Shown here: positions 19,617 to 29,117 of the stretch, one piece after another
Position numbering within the stretch: position 1 is the first letter of the stretch
Layout of the letters: each line of letters starts with the position of its first letter
Assembly (NCBI RefSeq): GCF_014199595.1
Contig: NZ_JACHNX010000008.1
Location: forward strand, 124,001-188,000
Direction of reading: 5' to 3'
DNA length: 64,000 nt
Origin: Sphingomonas yabuuchiae
GTDB lineage: Bacteria; Pseudomonadota; Alphaproteobacteria; Sphingomonadales; Sphingomonadaceae
Position numbers and translations under genes: made by a program
Notes under the pieces: generated by a model
The model's input: only the letters and a program-made list of their open reading frames with translations
Told to the model about the DNA's origin: nothing
The model's database searches: none

Positions 19617-21013
19617 TCGGCGGGGCTCACGAGGAATTGTTCGATCTTTCCGTTGGTGCCGGGCTCGGCATAGGTGCTGATCCGAAGCGTACGACCGGGA
19701 TAGGTGACGCGATAGGAGCGGTTGACGAACCCGCCACGCAGGCGCGTGCGACCCGCCTGTTCGATCTTGGTCGGCGCACCCAGGGGCGACAGGCTCGTTC
19801 GGTAATCGGCCAGCGTCGTCGGCGTGAAATAATAGGCCGCATCCTCGGTCAGCAGCGCACGGTCGAGTTGGCCCGCCTGAAGCTGTGCGTACACCCGCTT
19901 GGTCCGATCGAGCGCGGCGGCGTCCTCGGCATTGGCCTGGGGCGCGGGCAGCACGATGTCGGAGATGCCCTTGGCGATCCGGCTCTGCGCATCGGCAAAC
20001 CAGGCGTTAACCGCGACGACCACGGCGGCCTTGTCGTCCGGATAGACGATATTCTCGGTCAGGAAGCCGACCGCTTCGCCGCTATGCTCGACGAAGCGGC
20101 GGCCATCGGCGGTGCCGACGCCCACGCCCAGCCCGTAATTGGTGTTCGAGCCGTCGGTCAGCTTGACGGGATTTTCCTGCTCCGCCCAGTCCTTTGCGGG
20201 CAGCAGCGTGCGGTTCATCCGCGCCACGTCCCATTTGGCGAGGTCCTGGGGCGACATGGACAACTCGCCCGCCGCATAGAGCCAGCCGGGGGCGGCGGGC
20301 GTCTCGACCCGGACGGGGCCGAGCGCATGGCGCAGATAGCCCTGCGGGAAGCCCGGGCCGACCGCCTTGTCCTGATCCAGCGCACGGATGCCCAGCGGCT
20401 GGAAGACGCGGGTCTGAAGAAATTGAAGGAGAGGCTGGCCCGACACCTTCTCGACAATCATGCCCGCGACGACATAGCCGGTGTTGGAATATTGCCATTG
20501 CGTGCCGGGCCGGAAGTCGAGCGGCGCCTTGGCCCAGCGGTCGACGATGCCTTGCGGCGTGGTCGGCGTCGCCATCGCCTTGAAGCTGTAATCCTGCGGC
20601 CAATAGTCACGCAGGCCCGAAGTGTGGCTCAGCAGTTGGCGGATGGTGATCGTGTCGCCGTCCGTGATGCCCGGCACATATTTGGACACCGTATCGTCGA
20701 GCGATAGCTTGCCGTCATCGGCCAGCAGCTGGACGGCGGTGGCGGTGAACTGCTTGGACACCGAGGCGATCTGATAGGGTAGCTTGGGGTCGGCGGGGCC
20801 GGTCTGGCCCTCAAACTGTTTGCCATAGGCCTTGGCGAGGACGATCCTGCCGCCGCGCACCACCGCGATCGAGGCGGAGGGGACGCCGGTATCGGCCAGC
20901 GTCTTCGTCACCAAGGCATCGATCTTCTGGGTTTCCGCCGGGGTCAGAGCCTGGGCGATAAGGGGGGCGGGGGCGATGGACGCAATCGCCGCCAGCAAAA
21001 TGGGGTATCTCAT
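19613..21013 (-). CDS. Beta-lactamase-fold serine hydrolase, exported
   Basis: This is a class C beta-lactamase/penicillin-binding-protein-like hydrolase. The 466-residue protein has a signal peptide (hydrophobic residues 4-20, ending LIAQA). The Ser-x-x-Lys nucleophile motif is SVSK and the Tyr-x-Asn motif is YSNTGY; an HSGEA segment lies near the usual third motif. A C-terminal extension of about 110 residues follows the hydrolase domain. Substrate is unknown: esterase, D-aminopeptidase or lactamase are all possible in this superfamily. I prefer the ATG at 21013 over longer in-frame starts because it places the signal peptide at the N-terminus. The gene is coupled to the M17 peptidase. Confidence 0.9.
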   Translation of the reverse strand: MRYPILLAAIASIAPAPLIAQALTPAETQKIDALVTKTLADTGVPSASIAVVRGGRIVLAKAYGKQFEGQTGPADPKLPYQIASVSKQFTATAVQLLADDGKLSLDDTVSKYVPGITDGDTITIRQLLSHTSGLRDYWPQDYSFKAMATPTTPQGIVDRWAKAPLDFRPGTQWQYSNTGYVVAGMIVEKVSGQPLLQFLQTRVFQPLGIRALDQDKAVGPGFPQGYLRHALGPVRVETPAAPGWLYAAGELSMSPQDLAKWDVARMNRTLLPAKDWAEQENPVKLTDGSNTNYGLGVGVGTADGRRFVEHSGEAVGFLTENIVYPDDKAAVVVAVNAWFADAQSRIAKGISDIVLPAPQANAEDAAALDRTKRVYAQLQAGQLDRALLTEDAAYYFTPTTLADYRTSLSPLGAPTKIEQAGRTRLRGGFVNRSYRVTYPGRTLRISTYAEPGTNGKIEQFLVSPAE

Positions 21014-21060
21014 GCCCGCCAAGGAAGCAGGTTTGCGGGGGCGGCGCAACGGGGGTGGGG

Positions 21061-21132
21061 GACTTCGACTACGCTCAGGCTGAACGGACCTGGGCATAAA
21101 TTTCCGCGCCACCCCGGCGAAGGCCGGGGTGG
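21061..21132. repeat. Half of the CTTCGAC repeat plus a CCACCCCGGC palindrome
   Basis: A single arm of the CTTCGACTACGCTCAGGCTGAACGG type spans about 21061-21087. It is followed by a perfect 10-bp hairpin, CCACCCCGGC-GAAG-GCCGGGGTGG (21109-21132). The hairpin shares its core with the palindrome at 13764-13781. Both lie in the gap between two divergent genes, just before the MAPEG gene. Confidence 0.75.
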
Positions 21133-21153
21133 TATCATAAGGGGAGAACCGGA

Positions 21154-21543
21154 ATGACCACCGAACTGACCATCCTCGGTTGGTCGATCATCCTGTTGTT
21201 CGTCCACATCGCGTTGCAATCGCAGCTGGCGACTTTGGACCGGGGCATCGGCTGGAATGCAGGGCCGCGCGACGGCACGCCTGCGCCGCTGGGGCGCTAT
21301 GCAGGGCGGGCCGAACGGGCGTCCGCCAATTTCCGTGAGACCTGGCCGATATTCATCGCACTGGCGCTAGGCTTGGCGGTCACAGGACAGAGCGGCGGGA
21401 TCGCGGCGACCGGCGCGTGGGTGTGGTTCCTCGCGCGGGTCGCCTATGTGCCGGTCTATATCTTCGGCGTCCGCTATGTGCGGTCGCTGGCCTATCTCGT
21501 GTCGATGGTCGGCCTGGTGATGATGCTTATGCGTTTCCTGTGA
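21154..21543 (+). CDS. MAPEG family membrane protein
   Basis: This 129-residue integral membrane protein has about four hydrophobic helices (residues 5-25, 65-82, 86-104 and 106-127). The pattern and motifs fit the MAPEG family (membrane-associated proteins in eicosanoid and glutathione metabolism), notably the central segment [13 protein letters not shown]. Bacterial members are usually glutathione-linked or of unknown substrate. GGGGAG lies 7 bases before the ATG. Its last 17 bases overlap the 3' end of the convergent rimO gene. Confidence 0.85.
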   Translation: MTTELTILGWSIILLFVHIALQSQLATLDRGIGWNAGPRDGTPAPLGRYAGRAERASANFRETWPIFIALALGLAVTGQSGGIAATGAWVWFLARVAYVPVYIFGVRYVRSLAYLVSMVGLVMMLMRFL

Positions 21544-22867
21544 CGGGAACGCCGTAAAGGTCGTGCTCGTCGGCATCCTCGATCTCGACCTTCACGATAT
21601 CGCCGACCGACAGATGCCCGGCGTCGCGCAGGAAGACTTCGCCGTCGATCTCGGGTGCGTCGGCCTGGGATCGGCCGGTCGCGCCGCCTTCCTCATCCAC
21701 CGCGTCGATGATGACGGGCAGGGTGCGGCCGACCTTGGCGGCGAGCTTGGCGGCAGAGATGGCGGCGGTCTTTTCCATGATTCGCGCGTAACGCTCTTCC
21801 TTCACCGCCTCGGGGACGTGATCGGGCAGGGCATTGGCGGCGGCACCCTCGACCGGCTCGAAGCGGAAGGCACCGACGCGGTCGAGCTGGGCTTCATCCA
21901 GCCAGTCGAGCAGATATTCGAAATCCTCCTCCGTCTCGCCGGGGAAGCCGACGACGAAGGTGGAACGGATCGCGATGTCGGGACAAATGTCGCGCCACTG
22001 ATGGATGCGTTGCAGCACCTTGGCATCGTTGCCGGGACGCTTCATGCGCTTCAGCACAGAGGGGGCGGCATGCTGGAACGGGATGTCCAGATAGGGCAGC
22101 ACCAGGCCTTCCGCCATCAGCGGGATCACCTGATCCACATGCGGATAGGGATAGACATAGTGCAGGCGAACCCAGGGCGCGATCTTGCCCAGTTCGCGGG
22201 CGAGGTCGGTCATGTGCGGCACTATCTCCTGCCCCTTCCACATCCGGGGTTCCTTGCGGATGTCGATGCCGTAGGCCGAGGTGTCCTGGCTGATGACCAG
22301 CAGCTCGCGCGTGCCCGCCGCGACCAGCTTTTCCGCCTCGCGCAGGATCGCGTCGGGGCGGCGGCTGACCAGATCGCCGCGCAAGCTGGGGATGATGCAG
22401 AAGCTGCACCGGTGGTTGCAGCCCTCCGAAATCTTCAGATAGCTGTAATGACGCGGGGTCAGCTTCAGGCCCGCATCGGGAATCAGGTCGATATAGGGAG
22501 ACAGGTTCGCCGGCGCGGCGGCGTGCACGGCCTCCACCACTTGCTCATATTCATGCGCGCCGGTGATCGCGAGCACGTCCGGGAAGCGGGTGCGGATCGC
22601 CTCGGCTTCCTTGCCCATGCAGCCGGTCACGATGACGCGGCCGTTCTCCTTGATCGCCTCGCCGATCGCCTCCAGGCTTTCCTCCTTGGCGGAGTCGAGA
22701 AAGCCGCAGGTGTTGACCAGCACGACATCGGCCCCGGCATAGTCGGGCGACATCTGATAGCCGTCGGCGCGGAGCTGGGTCAGGATGCGTTCGCTGTCGA
22801 CCAGATTCTTGGGACAGCCGAGCGAGACCATGCCGACACGCGGCGGAGTAGGGAGTTTGGTTGCCAT
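21527..22867 (-). CDS. rimO: Ribosomal protein S12 methylthiotransferase
   Basis: RimO is a radical-SAM enzyme that adds a methylthio group to an Asp of ribosomal protein S12. The 446-residue protein has the N-terminal UPF0004 domain ([13 protein letters not shown]), the radical-SAM cluster CNHRCSFC (CxxxCxxC) and a C-terminal TRAM domain. The sequence [10 protein letters not shown] separates RimO from the tRNA enzyme MiaB. The ATG at 22867 begins the conserved N-terminus; a frame extending to 23077 is not supported. It overlaps the MAPEG gene tail-to-tail and is divergent from anmK. Confidence 0.97.
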   Translation of the reverse strand: MATKLPTPPRVGMVSLGCPKNLVDSERILTQLRADGYQMSPDYAGADVVLVNTCGFLDSAKEESLEAIGEAIKENGRVIVTGCMGKEAEAIRTRFPDVLAITGAHEYEQVVEAVHAAAPANLSPYIDLIPDAGLKLTPRHYSYLKISEGCNHRCSFCIIPSLRGDLVSRRPDAILREAEKLVAAGTRELLVISQDTSAYGIDIRKEPRMWKGQEIVPHMTDLARELGKIAPWVRLHYVYPYPHVDQVIPLMAEGLVLPYLDIPFQHAAPSVLKRMKRPGNDAKVLQRIHQWRDICPDIAIRSTFVVGFPGETEEDFEYLLDWLDEAQLDRVGAFRFEPVEGAAANALPDHVPEAVKEERYARIMEKTAAISAAKLAAKVGRTLPVIIDAVDEEGGATGRSQADAPEIDGEVFLRDAGHLSVGDIVKVEIEDADEHDLYGVPVTGNA

Positions 22868-22985
22868 GGGATACGCGCGCACATAGGCCAAAACGCGACG
22901 CTTTTCCAGATGGTGCGCGAAGTCCGGTCGACAGGCGCGCGCGATCCCGGCATGGATGGGCGTGGAAGCGAGAGGATAGGGCGCG

Positions 22986-24080
22986 ATGCTGGCGATCGGA
23001 TTGATGTCGGGAACGTCGCTGGACGGCGTGGACGCGGCGCTGATCGAAACCGATGGCGAGGCGCTGGTCCGGCCCATCGCCTTTCGTACCGAAGCCTATT
23101 CCGACACCGCCCGCGCCGAACTGGCCGCGGCGACCGCGCTTGCCCTGACCTTCGACCGGCCGCGTGCCAGTCCGCCCATCGTCGCGGCGGGCGACCTGAT
23201 CGTGCGCACCCATGCGATGGTCGTGCAGAAACTGCTCCGCGATGCGGGCGTCGAGGCGGCGGCGGTCGACGTGATCGGATTTCACGGCCAGACGGTCGCG
23301 CATCGCCCCGATCGCGGCTGGACCTGGCAGATCGGTGACGGGCAGGCGCTGGCGGACGCGACCGCGATCGTCACCGTGTCCGATTTCCGCTCGGCCGATG
23401 TCGCGGCGGGGGGGCAGGGTGCGCCGTTGATCCCCGTCTATCACGCCGCACTCGCCGCCGATCTGGAGAAGCCGGTCGCGATCCTGAACCTCGGCGGTGT
23501 CGCCAACGTCACCTTTATCGGGACGGACGGCGCGCTGGTCGCCTTCGATACCGGTCCGGCGAACGGCCTGATCGACAGTTGGATGGAGGCGGAAACCGGC
23601 CAGCGTTACGACGCGAACGGCCAGATGGCGGCGAGCGGGCGAGTGGAGCCGACGGTCCTCGACACGATGATGGACAATGGCTGGTTCGACCTGGCGCCGC
23701 CCAAGTCGCTCGACCGCAACGACTTCACCATCCAGCCCGCGCGGGGCCTGTCGGCGGCGGACGGGGCGGCTACGCTGACTGCCTTCACCGCGCAGACCGT
23801 CGCCCGCGCGCTCGATCATCTGCCCGAGAGGCCCCGGCGATTGCTGGTCGCGGGTGGCGGGCGGCACAACGCCACCATGCTGGCGATGATCGCGGCCGCG
23901 ACGGGCCTGACGCCCGAGCCGACCGATGCGCTGGGTTGGGACGGCGACGCGCTGGAGGCGCAAGGGTTCGCCTATATGGCGGTACGGCGGCTGCGGGAGC
24001 GGGCGATCAGCTTTCCGGGAACGACCGGCGTGCCGGAGGCGATGACCGGCGGCGTGGTCCATCGGCCCTTGGCGGGGTGA
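22986..24080 (+). CDS. anmK: Anhydro-N-acetylmuramic acid kinase
   Basis: AnmK phosphorylates and opens 1,6-anhydro-MurNAc released from turned-over cell wall, giving MurNAc-6-phosphate. The 364-residue protein begins with the ATPase-fold phosphate loop [15 protein letters not shown]. It also carries [20 protein letters not shown] and the C-terminal VAGGGRHN motif. It stands alone, divergent from rimO. Together with amgK and murU about 23 kb away it outlines a route that returns MurNAc to UDP-MurNAc; the intermediate phosphatase (MupP) is not in this window. Confidence 0.97.
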   Translation: MLAIGLMSGTSLDGVDAALIETDGEALVRPIAFRTEAYSDTARAELAAATALALTFDRPRASPPIVAAGDLIVRTHAMVVQKLLRDAGVEAAAVDVIGFHGQTVAHRPDRGWTWQIGDGQALADATAIVTVSDFRSADVAAGGQGAPLIPVYHAALAADLEKPVAILNLGGVANVTFIGTDGALVAFDTGPANGLIDSWMEAETGQRYDANGQMAASGRVEPTVLDTMMDNGWFDLAPPKSLDRNDFTIQPARGLSAADGAATLTAFTAQTVARALDHLPERPRRLLVAGGGRHNATMLAMIAAATGLTPEPTDALGWDGDALEAQGFAYMAVRRLRERAISFPGTTGVPEAMTGGVVHRPLAG

Positions 24081-24084
24081 CCCA

Positions 24085-24203
24085 TTCCGCCCCTGCAAGG
24101 GGAGGGGAACCAGCGAAGCTGGTGGAGGGGCGTCACCGCTGGCCGTTACACCGCTCCGTCAGTCCTTTTGGACTGCCACCTCCCCTTGCAGTGGAGGAAT
24201 TGG
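24085..24203. repeat. CCTCCCC/GGGGAGG family repeat (copy 2)
   Basis: The element begins with CGCCCCTGCAAGGGGAGGGG and ends with CCACCTCCCCTTGCAGTGGAGG. Inside are short palindromes such as ACCAGCGAAGCTGGT and GTCAGTCCTTTTGGACTG. The same CAGCGAAGCTGGTGGAGG segment occurs at about 61463-61480, which shows these copies share more than their G-rich ends. It lies between anmK and the convergent CHAP gene. Confidence 0.8.
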
Positions 24204-24277
24204 TCGGCGCAGTTTTGCTTTTATTGGGGCCATGATTTGGGCTGGCGGCAGACGTGGCTCAGCCCCGAACCTGGCAA

Positions 24278-24823
24278 TCAGCGTGCGACATAGGCGTCGA
24301 TCAGCGCGCCGACATAATCGGGCTTTTCGCTGGTCAGGCCGGGCGCGGCATGGCCCTTGCCATAGATGAAGCCGTAAATGGGGTAGGTCGAGCTACCCAG
24401 ACCTTCGGAGTCGCGGAACCAGACCTTCACTTCGCTCCAGTCATTGCCCGGCGAAACGTCGAACAGCGTCACGTCCTGCTCGGCATGGCCGCGCTGGCCG
24501 TTCTGGATCGACCAGTTGGCGTGGGTCAGCATCAGCACCCGGTCCTCGACCACGCGGCTGACCACCGCGACATGGCCCAGCGGCAGGCGGCTGGTCTTCT
24601 CGAACACGACGACCGCGCCGACGCGGGGGGTGCGGCCGCGGGGATATTTGCCCTCCGCCTTGGACCACCAGGTCCAGGCGTCGCCATAGATCGCGATGCC
24701 CGAGGCCTGGCGCGCGAATGGGACGCATTGCCCGACATAGTCGAGCAGCGAGTGTGCGTCGGCCGCCGGAATGACCGTCAGTGCGCAGAGCGATACGATT
24801 GCCTTGGACACCATGCCTCTCAT
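24278..24823 (-). CDS. Exported CHAP-domain amidase/endopeptidase-like protein
   Basis: CHAP domains are Cys/His peptidoglycan amidases or endopeptidases. Counting from the ATG at 24823, the 181-residue protein has a signal peptide ending near PAADA, then the domain: the Cys of YVGQCVPFAR, the His of LGHVAVVS and a downstream HANWS segment. A preceding in-frame TTG at 24832 adds three residues and cannot be excluded; neither has a strong ribosome binding site. It probably acts in the periplasm on the cell wall. It is convergent with anmK, another cell-wall turnover gene. Confidence 0.85.
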   Translation of the reverse strand: MRGMVSKAIVSLCALTVIPAADAHSLLDYVGQCVPFARQASGIAIYGDAWTWWSKAEGKYPRGRTPRVGAVVVFEKTSRLPLGHVAVVSRVVEDRVLMLTHANWSIQNGQRGHAEQDVTLFDVSPGNDWSEVKVWFRDSEGLGSSTYPIYGFIYGKGHAAPGLTSEKPDYVGALIDAYVAR

Positions 24824-24937
24824 GCCGATCAAGCTATCGGATTTGCGTGAATACCCAACTGTTCAAGATGGTTAACATGCCGCTAGGGAGATCGACGGAG
24901 GCGGGGATGCGACCAGTCGAAGCCTCCATGGACTGCA

Positions 24938-25588
24938 TCAGCCGCGCCGCGCGCTTGCCCGCGCCTCCAGCAGGTCCCACAGGCCGCGATGCTGGACGAG
25001 CAGCTGCGTCGCGCCGAACCCGCGCGCGCGCGCCAGGCCGATGCCCGATTCGTCATCCTCCACGTCACACAGCGGCTCGGGCATCTGGCCGGGCGCGAGC
25101 GACAGGCCGAAGCGCCGCGCCGCTTGGTCGAGCACCTGCCGGATCGAGCGCCAGTCGAGGATCAGCGCCGAAACGGCGCCGGTCGCGCAGCCCCGCCGAT
25201 CCGAATTGGCGAGCATTTCTAGCGTATGGCGAAGCTGGGTCAGCGCGGCATCGGTCTGGGCCTGGCCGGGGGTGGACGGCAGCGGACCCGCCGCCGAGGT
25301 AAGGTTGGCGAGAAAGGCGCGCTCAAGGGCAAAGGCGTTGGAGGACTGGATCAACCAGGGCAGGGTTTCGATCTGGATGCCGCGCGCCATGGCGTAATCG
25401 ATCATGCAGGGATGATTGCCATGGACCGCACAAACCGCATGAACCGCATCGGTCAGGTCATGCAGCAGAACCTGCGGCATCAGCAACGCTTGCACGTGCG
25501 GATGCCCGGCGCTGCCCCATCGCGCCAGGATCGCACGGATGTCGCCGCGCCGATCGTTCTGAAATTCCAAAGCGGTTCTCGTCGCCAT
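24938..25588 (-). CDS. Protein of unknown function
   Basis: This 216-residue, mainly helical cytoplasmic protein has no signal peptide or transmembrane segment. I do not recognise the family. Its middle part (LLHDLTDAVHAVCAVHGNHP) is His- and Cys-bearing, followed by a region rich in Ala and Leu. The ATG at 25588 (MATRTALEF) is preferred to a longer frame reaching 25645, whose extra residues look like shadow translation. It stands alone between the CHAP gene and the divergent DPP-IV-type peptidase gene. Confidence 0.7.
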   Translation of the reverse strand: MATRTALEFQNDRRGDIRAILARWGSAGHPHVQALLMPQVLLHDLTDAVHAVCAVHGNHPCMIDYAMARGIQIETLPWLIQSSNAFALERAFLANLTSAAGPLPSTPGQAQTDAALTQLRHTLEMLANSDRRGCATGAVSALILDWRSIRQVLDQAARRFGLSLAPGQMPEPLCDVEDDESGIGLARARGFGATQLLVQHRGLWDLLEARASARRG

Positions 25589-25855
25589 GTCCGTTCCGAT
25601 AATGGGCCGGGCGCAGGCGACAGAACCGTCATTCGACCGTCGCACCCGAACAACGGCCCTAACGGAAATTCGTTAATGCCGAGTTTACGAAATCTGGAAC
25701 GCTTTCGTTATGAGTTACGCCGCTGATTCATTTCAGGAAAACAGGCGTCGTTGTGCCCTGTGCCGGATCGCGCTTGCGGGATGGCAGCGCCCTCGCGATA
25801 ACGCGCGCCATGGCCGGGCCGGGACCCGGCAATGACAAGGTTCGGAGTGGTATGA

Positions 25856-28123
25856 ATGCGCAAATGGGTGCTGGGTCTGGCGCTGGCGTCGGTCGGGGCG
25901 TCGATCGCCATGGGTTCGGGGGCCTCGGCCATGTCGGCTGATGCGCCGACCGGGCAGGGGACCGAGCAGGGCAAGCTGACCCTGAAGCGCGTTTTCGGCA
26001 GCCCCGACCTGTCGGGATCGCAGCCGCGCGGCCTGCGCCTGTCGCCCGACGGCACGCTGCTGACCTCGCTGCGCCCGCGCGCCGACGAGCGCGAGCGGCT
26101 GGACCTCTGGGCCCGCGACACCCGCACCGGCGAGGAGCGGATGCTGGTCGACTCCAAGAAGGTCGGCTCGGGCGCGGAACTGTCCGAGGCCGAGAAGATG
26201 CAGCGCGAACGCGCACGCATCGGCGGGTCGAAGGGCATCGTCGCCTATGACTGGGCGCCCGACGGCAAGTCGATCCTGGTGCCGCTGGACGGCGACCTGT
26301 ATCTCGCCGGCCTTGATGGGCAGGTCCGTCGCCTGACCAACACGCCCGGCGGCGAGTTGAACCCGATCGTCAGCCCCAAAGGCGGCTTTGTAAGCTTCGT
26401 GCGTGACCAGAATTTGTGGGCCATGCCTTTGGGTGGTGGCGAGGCACGGCCGCTGACAAAGGACGGCGGCGGCACGGTTCATTTCGGTGAGGCCGAATTC
26501 GTCGCACAGGAGGAGATGCACCGCTTCACCGGCTATTGGTGGAGCCCCGACGAACGCTATATCGCGGTCGAGCGGTTCGATGATGCGCCCGTCAAGGTCG
26601 CCGTCCGTGCCGCGATCGGCGCGGCGGGCACCAAGGTCTATGAACAGCGCTATCCGGCGGCAGGCACGCCCAACGCGCTGGTGGATCTCTACGTCATGAA
26701 GGCGGACGGGTCGGGCCGGGTGAAGGTCGATCTCGGCACCAATCCCGACATCTATCTGGCCCGCGTCGACTGGACGCCGGACGGCTCGGCGATGCTGGTT
26801 CAGCGCGAGAGTCGCGACCAGAAGACGCTCGACATGCTCCGCGTCGATCCCAGGACCGGCAAGTCGACCGTCCTCTTCACCGAGCGTTCGGGTGATCGCA
26901 GCTGGCTGAACCTGTCCGACGCCTATCGCCCGATGAAGGACGGCAGCCTGATCTGGCGTTCGGAACGCGATGGCTATGGCCATCTCTACCGCTTTGCGAA
27001 CGGCCAGTGGACGCAGCTGACCAAGGGGCCCTGGGTCGTGACCAACCTTGTCGGCGTCAACGAGGCTAAGGGGCGCCTGTACTTTACCGGCCTGAAGGAC
27101 GATGTGCTCGAACAGCATCTCTATGCGGTCGACATCGCCCAGCCGAACGTCATCACCCGCCTGACCGAGCGCGGCTATACCAACAGCGCCACGATGGACT
27201 CGTCCGCCAGCCGCTTCATCGTCTCGCGCTCCAGTCCGACCCAGCCGACCCAGGTTTATCTGGCCGACACGGCGGGCCAGCGGCTGAGCTGGATCAACGA
27301 GAATGCGATCCGGGCCGGGCATCCCTATGCACCCTATCTCGCCAGCCACCGCGAGACGAAGTTCGGCACGATCAAGGCCGATGACGGCACGACGCTCTAT
27401 TGGGAGATGATCACGCCCAAGCTGGAGCCGGGCAAGCGCTACCCTGTCTTCTTCCAGCATTATGGCGGCCCCGGCACCGGCCAGCAGGTTACGCGCGGCT
27501 GGCAGGGGGCGCTGCCGCAATATCTGGTCGATCAGGGATGGATCTTCTTCCAGATCGACAATCGCGGCTCGTATAATCGCGGCAAGGCGTTCGAGGACGC
27601 CATCTATCACGCGATGGGCACGGTAGAGGTCGCCGATCAGCTGGCGGGCGCGAGCTATCTGAAGACGCTGCCCTTCGTCGATCCCGCGCGCATCGCGACC
27701 TATGGCTGGTCCTACGGCGGCTATATGTCGATCAAGATGCTGGAGAAGACGCCGGGCGTCTATGCCGCCGCCGTGTCGGGTGCGCCGGTCACCGACTGGC
27801 AGCTTTACGATACGCACTACACCGAGCGTTATCTGGGCGATCCGCGTACCGATTCCCAAAGCTATGCGACATCGCAGGCGATTACCGATGCGGCCAAGAT
27901 CCGCGATCCGCTGATGCTGATCCACGGCATGGCGGACGACAACGTCTTCCTCGACAATGCGACCGCGTTCGCCGCCGAGATGCAGAAGACCGATACGCCG
28001 TTCGAGATGATGCTCTATCCCGGCCAGACCCACCGTGTCGGCGGGCCGGGCGTGTCGGAGCATCTGTGGCATACGATCCTGAACTTCCTGGACCGGACGG
28101 TGAAGGACAAGCCGACGAAGTAA
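25856..28123 (+). CDS. Dipeptidyl peptidase IV-type S9 serine peptidase, exported
   Basis: Prolyl-oligopeptidase family enzymes of this type clip dipeptides from peptide N-termini. The 755-residue precursor has a signal peptide (residues 1-25), a WD-like beta-propeller gating domain (about 40-500) and a C-terminal alpha/beta hydrolase domain. The nucleophile is Ser619 in YGWSYGGYMS; the Asp lies in HGMADDNV and the His in GQTHRVGG. A double-Glu motif in the propeller (VAQEEMHRFTGYWWSPD) matches the substrate amino-terminus site of the DPP-IV group. It probably works in the periplasm on dietary peptides. It is monocistronic. Confidence 0.93.
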   Translation: MRKWVLGLALASVGASIAMGSGASAMSADAPTGQGTEQGKLTLKRVFGSPDLSGSQPRGLRLSPDGTLLTSLRPRADERERLDLWARDTRTGEERMLVDSKKVGSGAELSEAEKMQRERARIGGSKGIVAYDWAPDGKSILVPLDGDLYLAGLDGQVRRLTNTPGGELNPIVSPKGGFVSFVRDQNLWAMPLGGGEARPLTKDGGGTVHFGEAEFVAQEEMHRFTGYWWSPDERYIAVERFDDAPVKVAVRAAIGAAGTKVYEQRYPAAGTPNALVDLYVMKADGSGRVKVDLGTNPDIYLARVDWTPDGSAMLVQRESRDQKTLDMLRVDPRTGKSTVLFTERSGDRSWLNLSDAYRPMKDGSLIWRSERDGYGHLYRFANGQWTQLTKGPWVVTNLVGVNEAKGRLYFTGLKDDVLEQHLYAVDIAQPNVITRLTERGYTNSATMDSSASRFIVSRSSPTQPTQVYLADTAGQRLSWINENAIRAGHPYAPYLASHRETKFGTIKADDGTTLYWEMITPKLEPGKRYPVFFQHYGGPGTGQQVTRGWQGALPQYLVDQGWIFFQIDNRGSYNRGKAFEDAIYHAMGTVEVADQLAGASYLKTLPFVDPARIATYGWSYGGYMSIKMLEKTPGVYAAAVSGAPVTDWQLYDTHYTERYLGDPRTDSQSYATSQAITDAAKIRDPLMLIHGMADDNVFLDNATAFAAEMQKTDTPFEMMLYPGQTHRVGGPGVSEHLWHTILNFLDRTVKDKPTK

Positions 28124-28127
28124 AGTG

Positions 28128-28258
28128 ATCCTCCCCGGGACGGGGAGGGGGACCATGCGCAGCATGGAGGAGGGGGCGTACCGCGAGTGTTGACCCGTGT
28201 GGCGCTCCCCCTCCGTCAGCGCTGACGCGCTGCCACCTCCCCGTAACGGGGAGGATTT
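28128..28258. repeat. CCTCCCC/GGGGAGG family repeat (copy 3)
   Basis: The ends are complementary: ATCCTCCCCGGGACGGGGAGG at the left and CCTCCCCGTAACGGGGAGGAT at the right. Internal GACCATGCGCAGCATGG and GTCAGCGCTGACGCGCTG palindromes follow the layout of the other copies. It fills the gap between the S9 peptidase and the MgtC/SapB gene. Confidence 0.85.
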
Positions 28259-28269
28259 ACGGACTGTAC

Positions 28270-28986
28270 ATGGCATTCCTGAAGACCTTCCACCTCTGGC
28301 CGTTCCTCGACACGCTGGTCAGCTATCTGACCGCGTTCGTGCTGGGCACCGTGATCGGCGCCGAACGGCAGTATCGCCAGCGTACGGCCGGCCTGCGCAC
28401 CAACGCCCTGGTCGCGATCGGCGCGGCGGCGTTCGTCGATCTGGGGCAGCGGCTGGGCGGCGATGTCGAGTCGATCCGCATCATCGCCTATGTCGTCTCC
28501 GGCATCGGCTTCCTGGGTGCGGGCGTCATCATGAAGGAGGGGATGAACGTTCGCGGGCTGAACACCGCGGCGACCCTCTGGTGCTCGGCGGCGGTCGGGT
28601 CGATCGCGGGCAGCGACATGGTGGCCGAAGCGGTGCTGCTGACCGTCATGGTCCTGATCGCCAATACCGCGCTACGTCCGCTGGTCGACGCGATCAACCG
28701 AATCCCGGTCGAGGGACGCCATGTCGAGGCGACCTACTCGGTCAGCCTGACCACCAGTGCGGCACAGGCCGGGCCGGTCGGCGACATGCTGGTCGAACAT
28801 CTGGAGCGTGCCGGGCTGCCGGTGGCCGAACTCGATATCGAGGAATTGGGCGAGGATCAGGTGACCGTCGCCGCCACCCTGACCAGCACCATCGTCGAGG
28901 CGGGCGAGCTCGACCGGATCACCGACCATTTCCAGTCCGTCCACGGCATCGCGCACGCCACCTGGGCCGCCAGTACGCACGACTGA
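28270..28986 (+). CDS. MgtC/SapB family inner-membrane protein
   Basis: The 238-residue protein has four to five N-terminal membrane helices (about 15-150) and a C-terminal cytoplasmic domain with an ACT-like pattern. Family motifs are GAERQYRQRTAGLRTNALV and GIGFLGAGVIMKEG. In pathogens MgtC controls ATP synthase activity and growth at low magnesium. In environmental bacteria the role of such proteins is uncertain. No magnesium-sensing leader is visible, because the upstream gap is filled by a repeat. The start codon is 12-14 bases past a GGGGAGG that belongs to that repeat. Confidence 0.9.
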   Translation: MAFLKTFHLWPFLDTLVSYLTAFVLGTVIGAERQYRQRTAGLRTNALVAIGAAAFVDLGQRLGGDVESIRIIAYVVSGIGFLGAGVIMKEGMNVRGLNTAATLWCSAAVGSIAGSDMVAEAVLLTVMVLIANTALRPLVDAINRIPVEGRHVEATYSVSLTTSAAQAGPVGDMLVEHLERAGLPVAELDIEELGEDQVTVAATLTSTIVEAGELDRITDHFQSVHGIAHATWAASTHD

Positions 28987-29030
28987 GCCCTCGAAGCGCA
29001 TGGCTCCCCTGACGGGAATGCGGGGCGAAC

Positions 29031-29050
29031 ATTATGCGGGCGCTATGCGA
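29031..29050. promoter_or_regulatory. Direct-repeat motif TATGCG-N5-TATGCG (site 1)
   Basis: The motif ATTATGCGGGCGCTATGCGA contains two TATGCG half-sites 11 bases apart. It ends 67 bases before the start of the 83-residue membrane protein gene. A second copy with 18 of 20 identical bases lies at 29375-29394. The spacing of one helical turn suggests a protein-binding site, which is inference. Confidence 0.4.
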
Positions 29051-29117
29051 AACCGGCCATTCGCTCTCGTATTGCTATGCGCGTCCCGATTAGCCGCCGA
29101 CCAAATGAGGAGGCGGT

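Noticed and set aside
25726..25730. Single GANTC methylation sites as cell-cycle promoters (for example before the S9 gene and comEC)
   Set aside because: Isolated GANTC sites are expected by chance; no clusters were seen.
28124..28269. Magnesium-sensing leader or riboswitch before the MgtC/SapB gene
   Set aside because: The gap is filled by a GGGGAGG-family repeat and shows no riboswitch-like structure.
25733..28276. Open frame of 847 codons antisense to the S9 peptidase
   Set aside because: It spans the peptidase and its flanking repeats, has no ribosome binding site and shows typical shadow composition.
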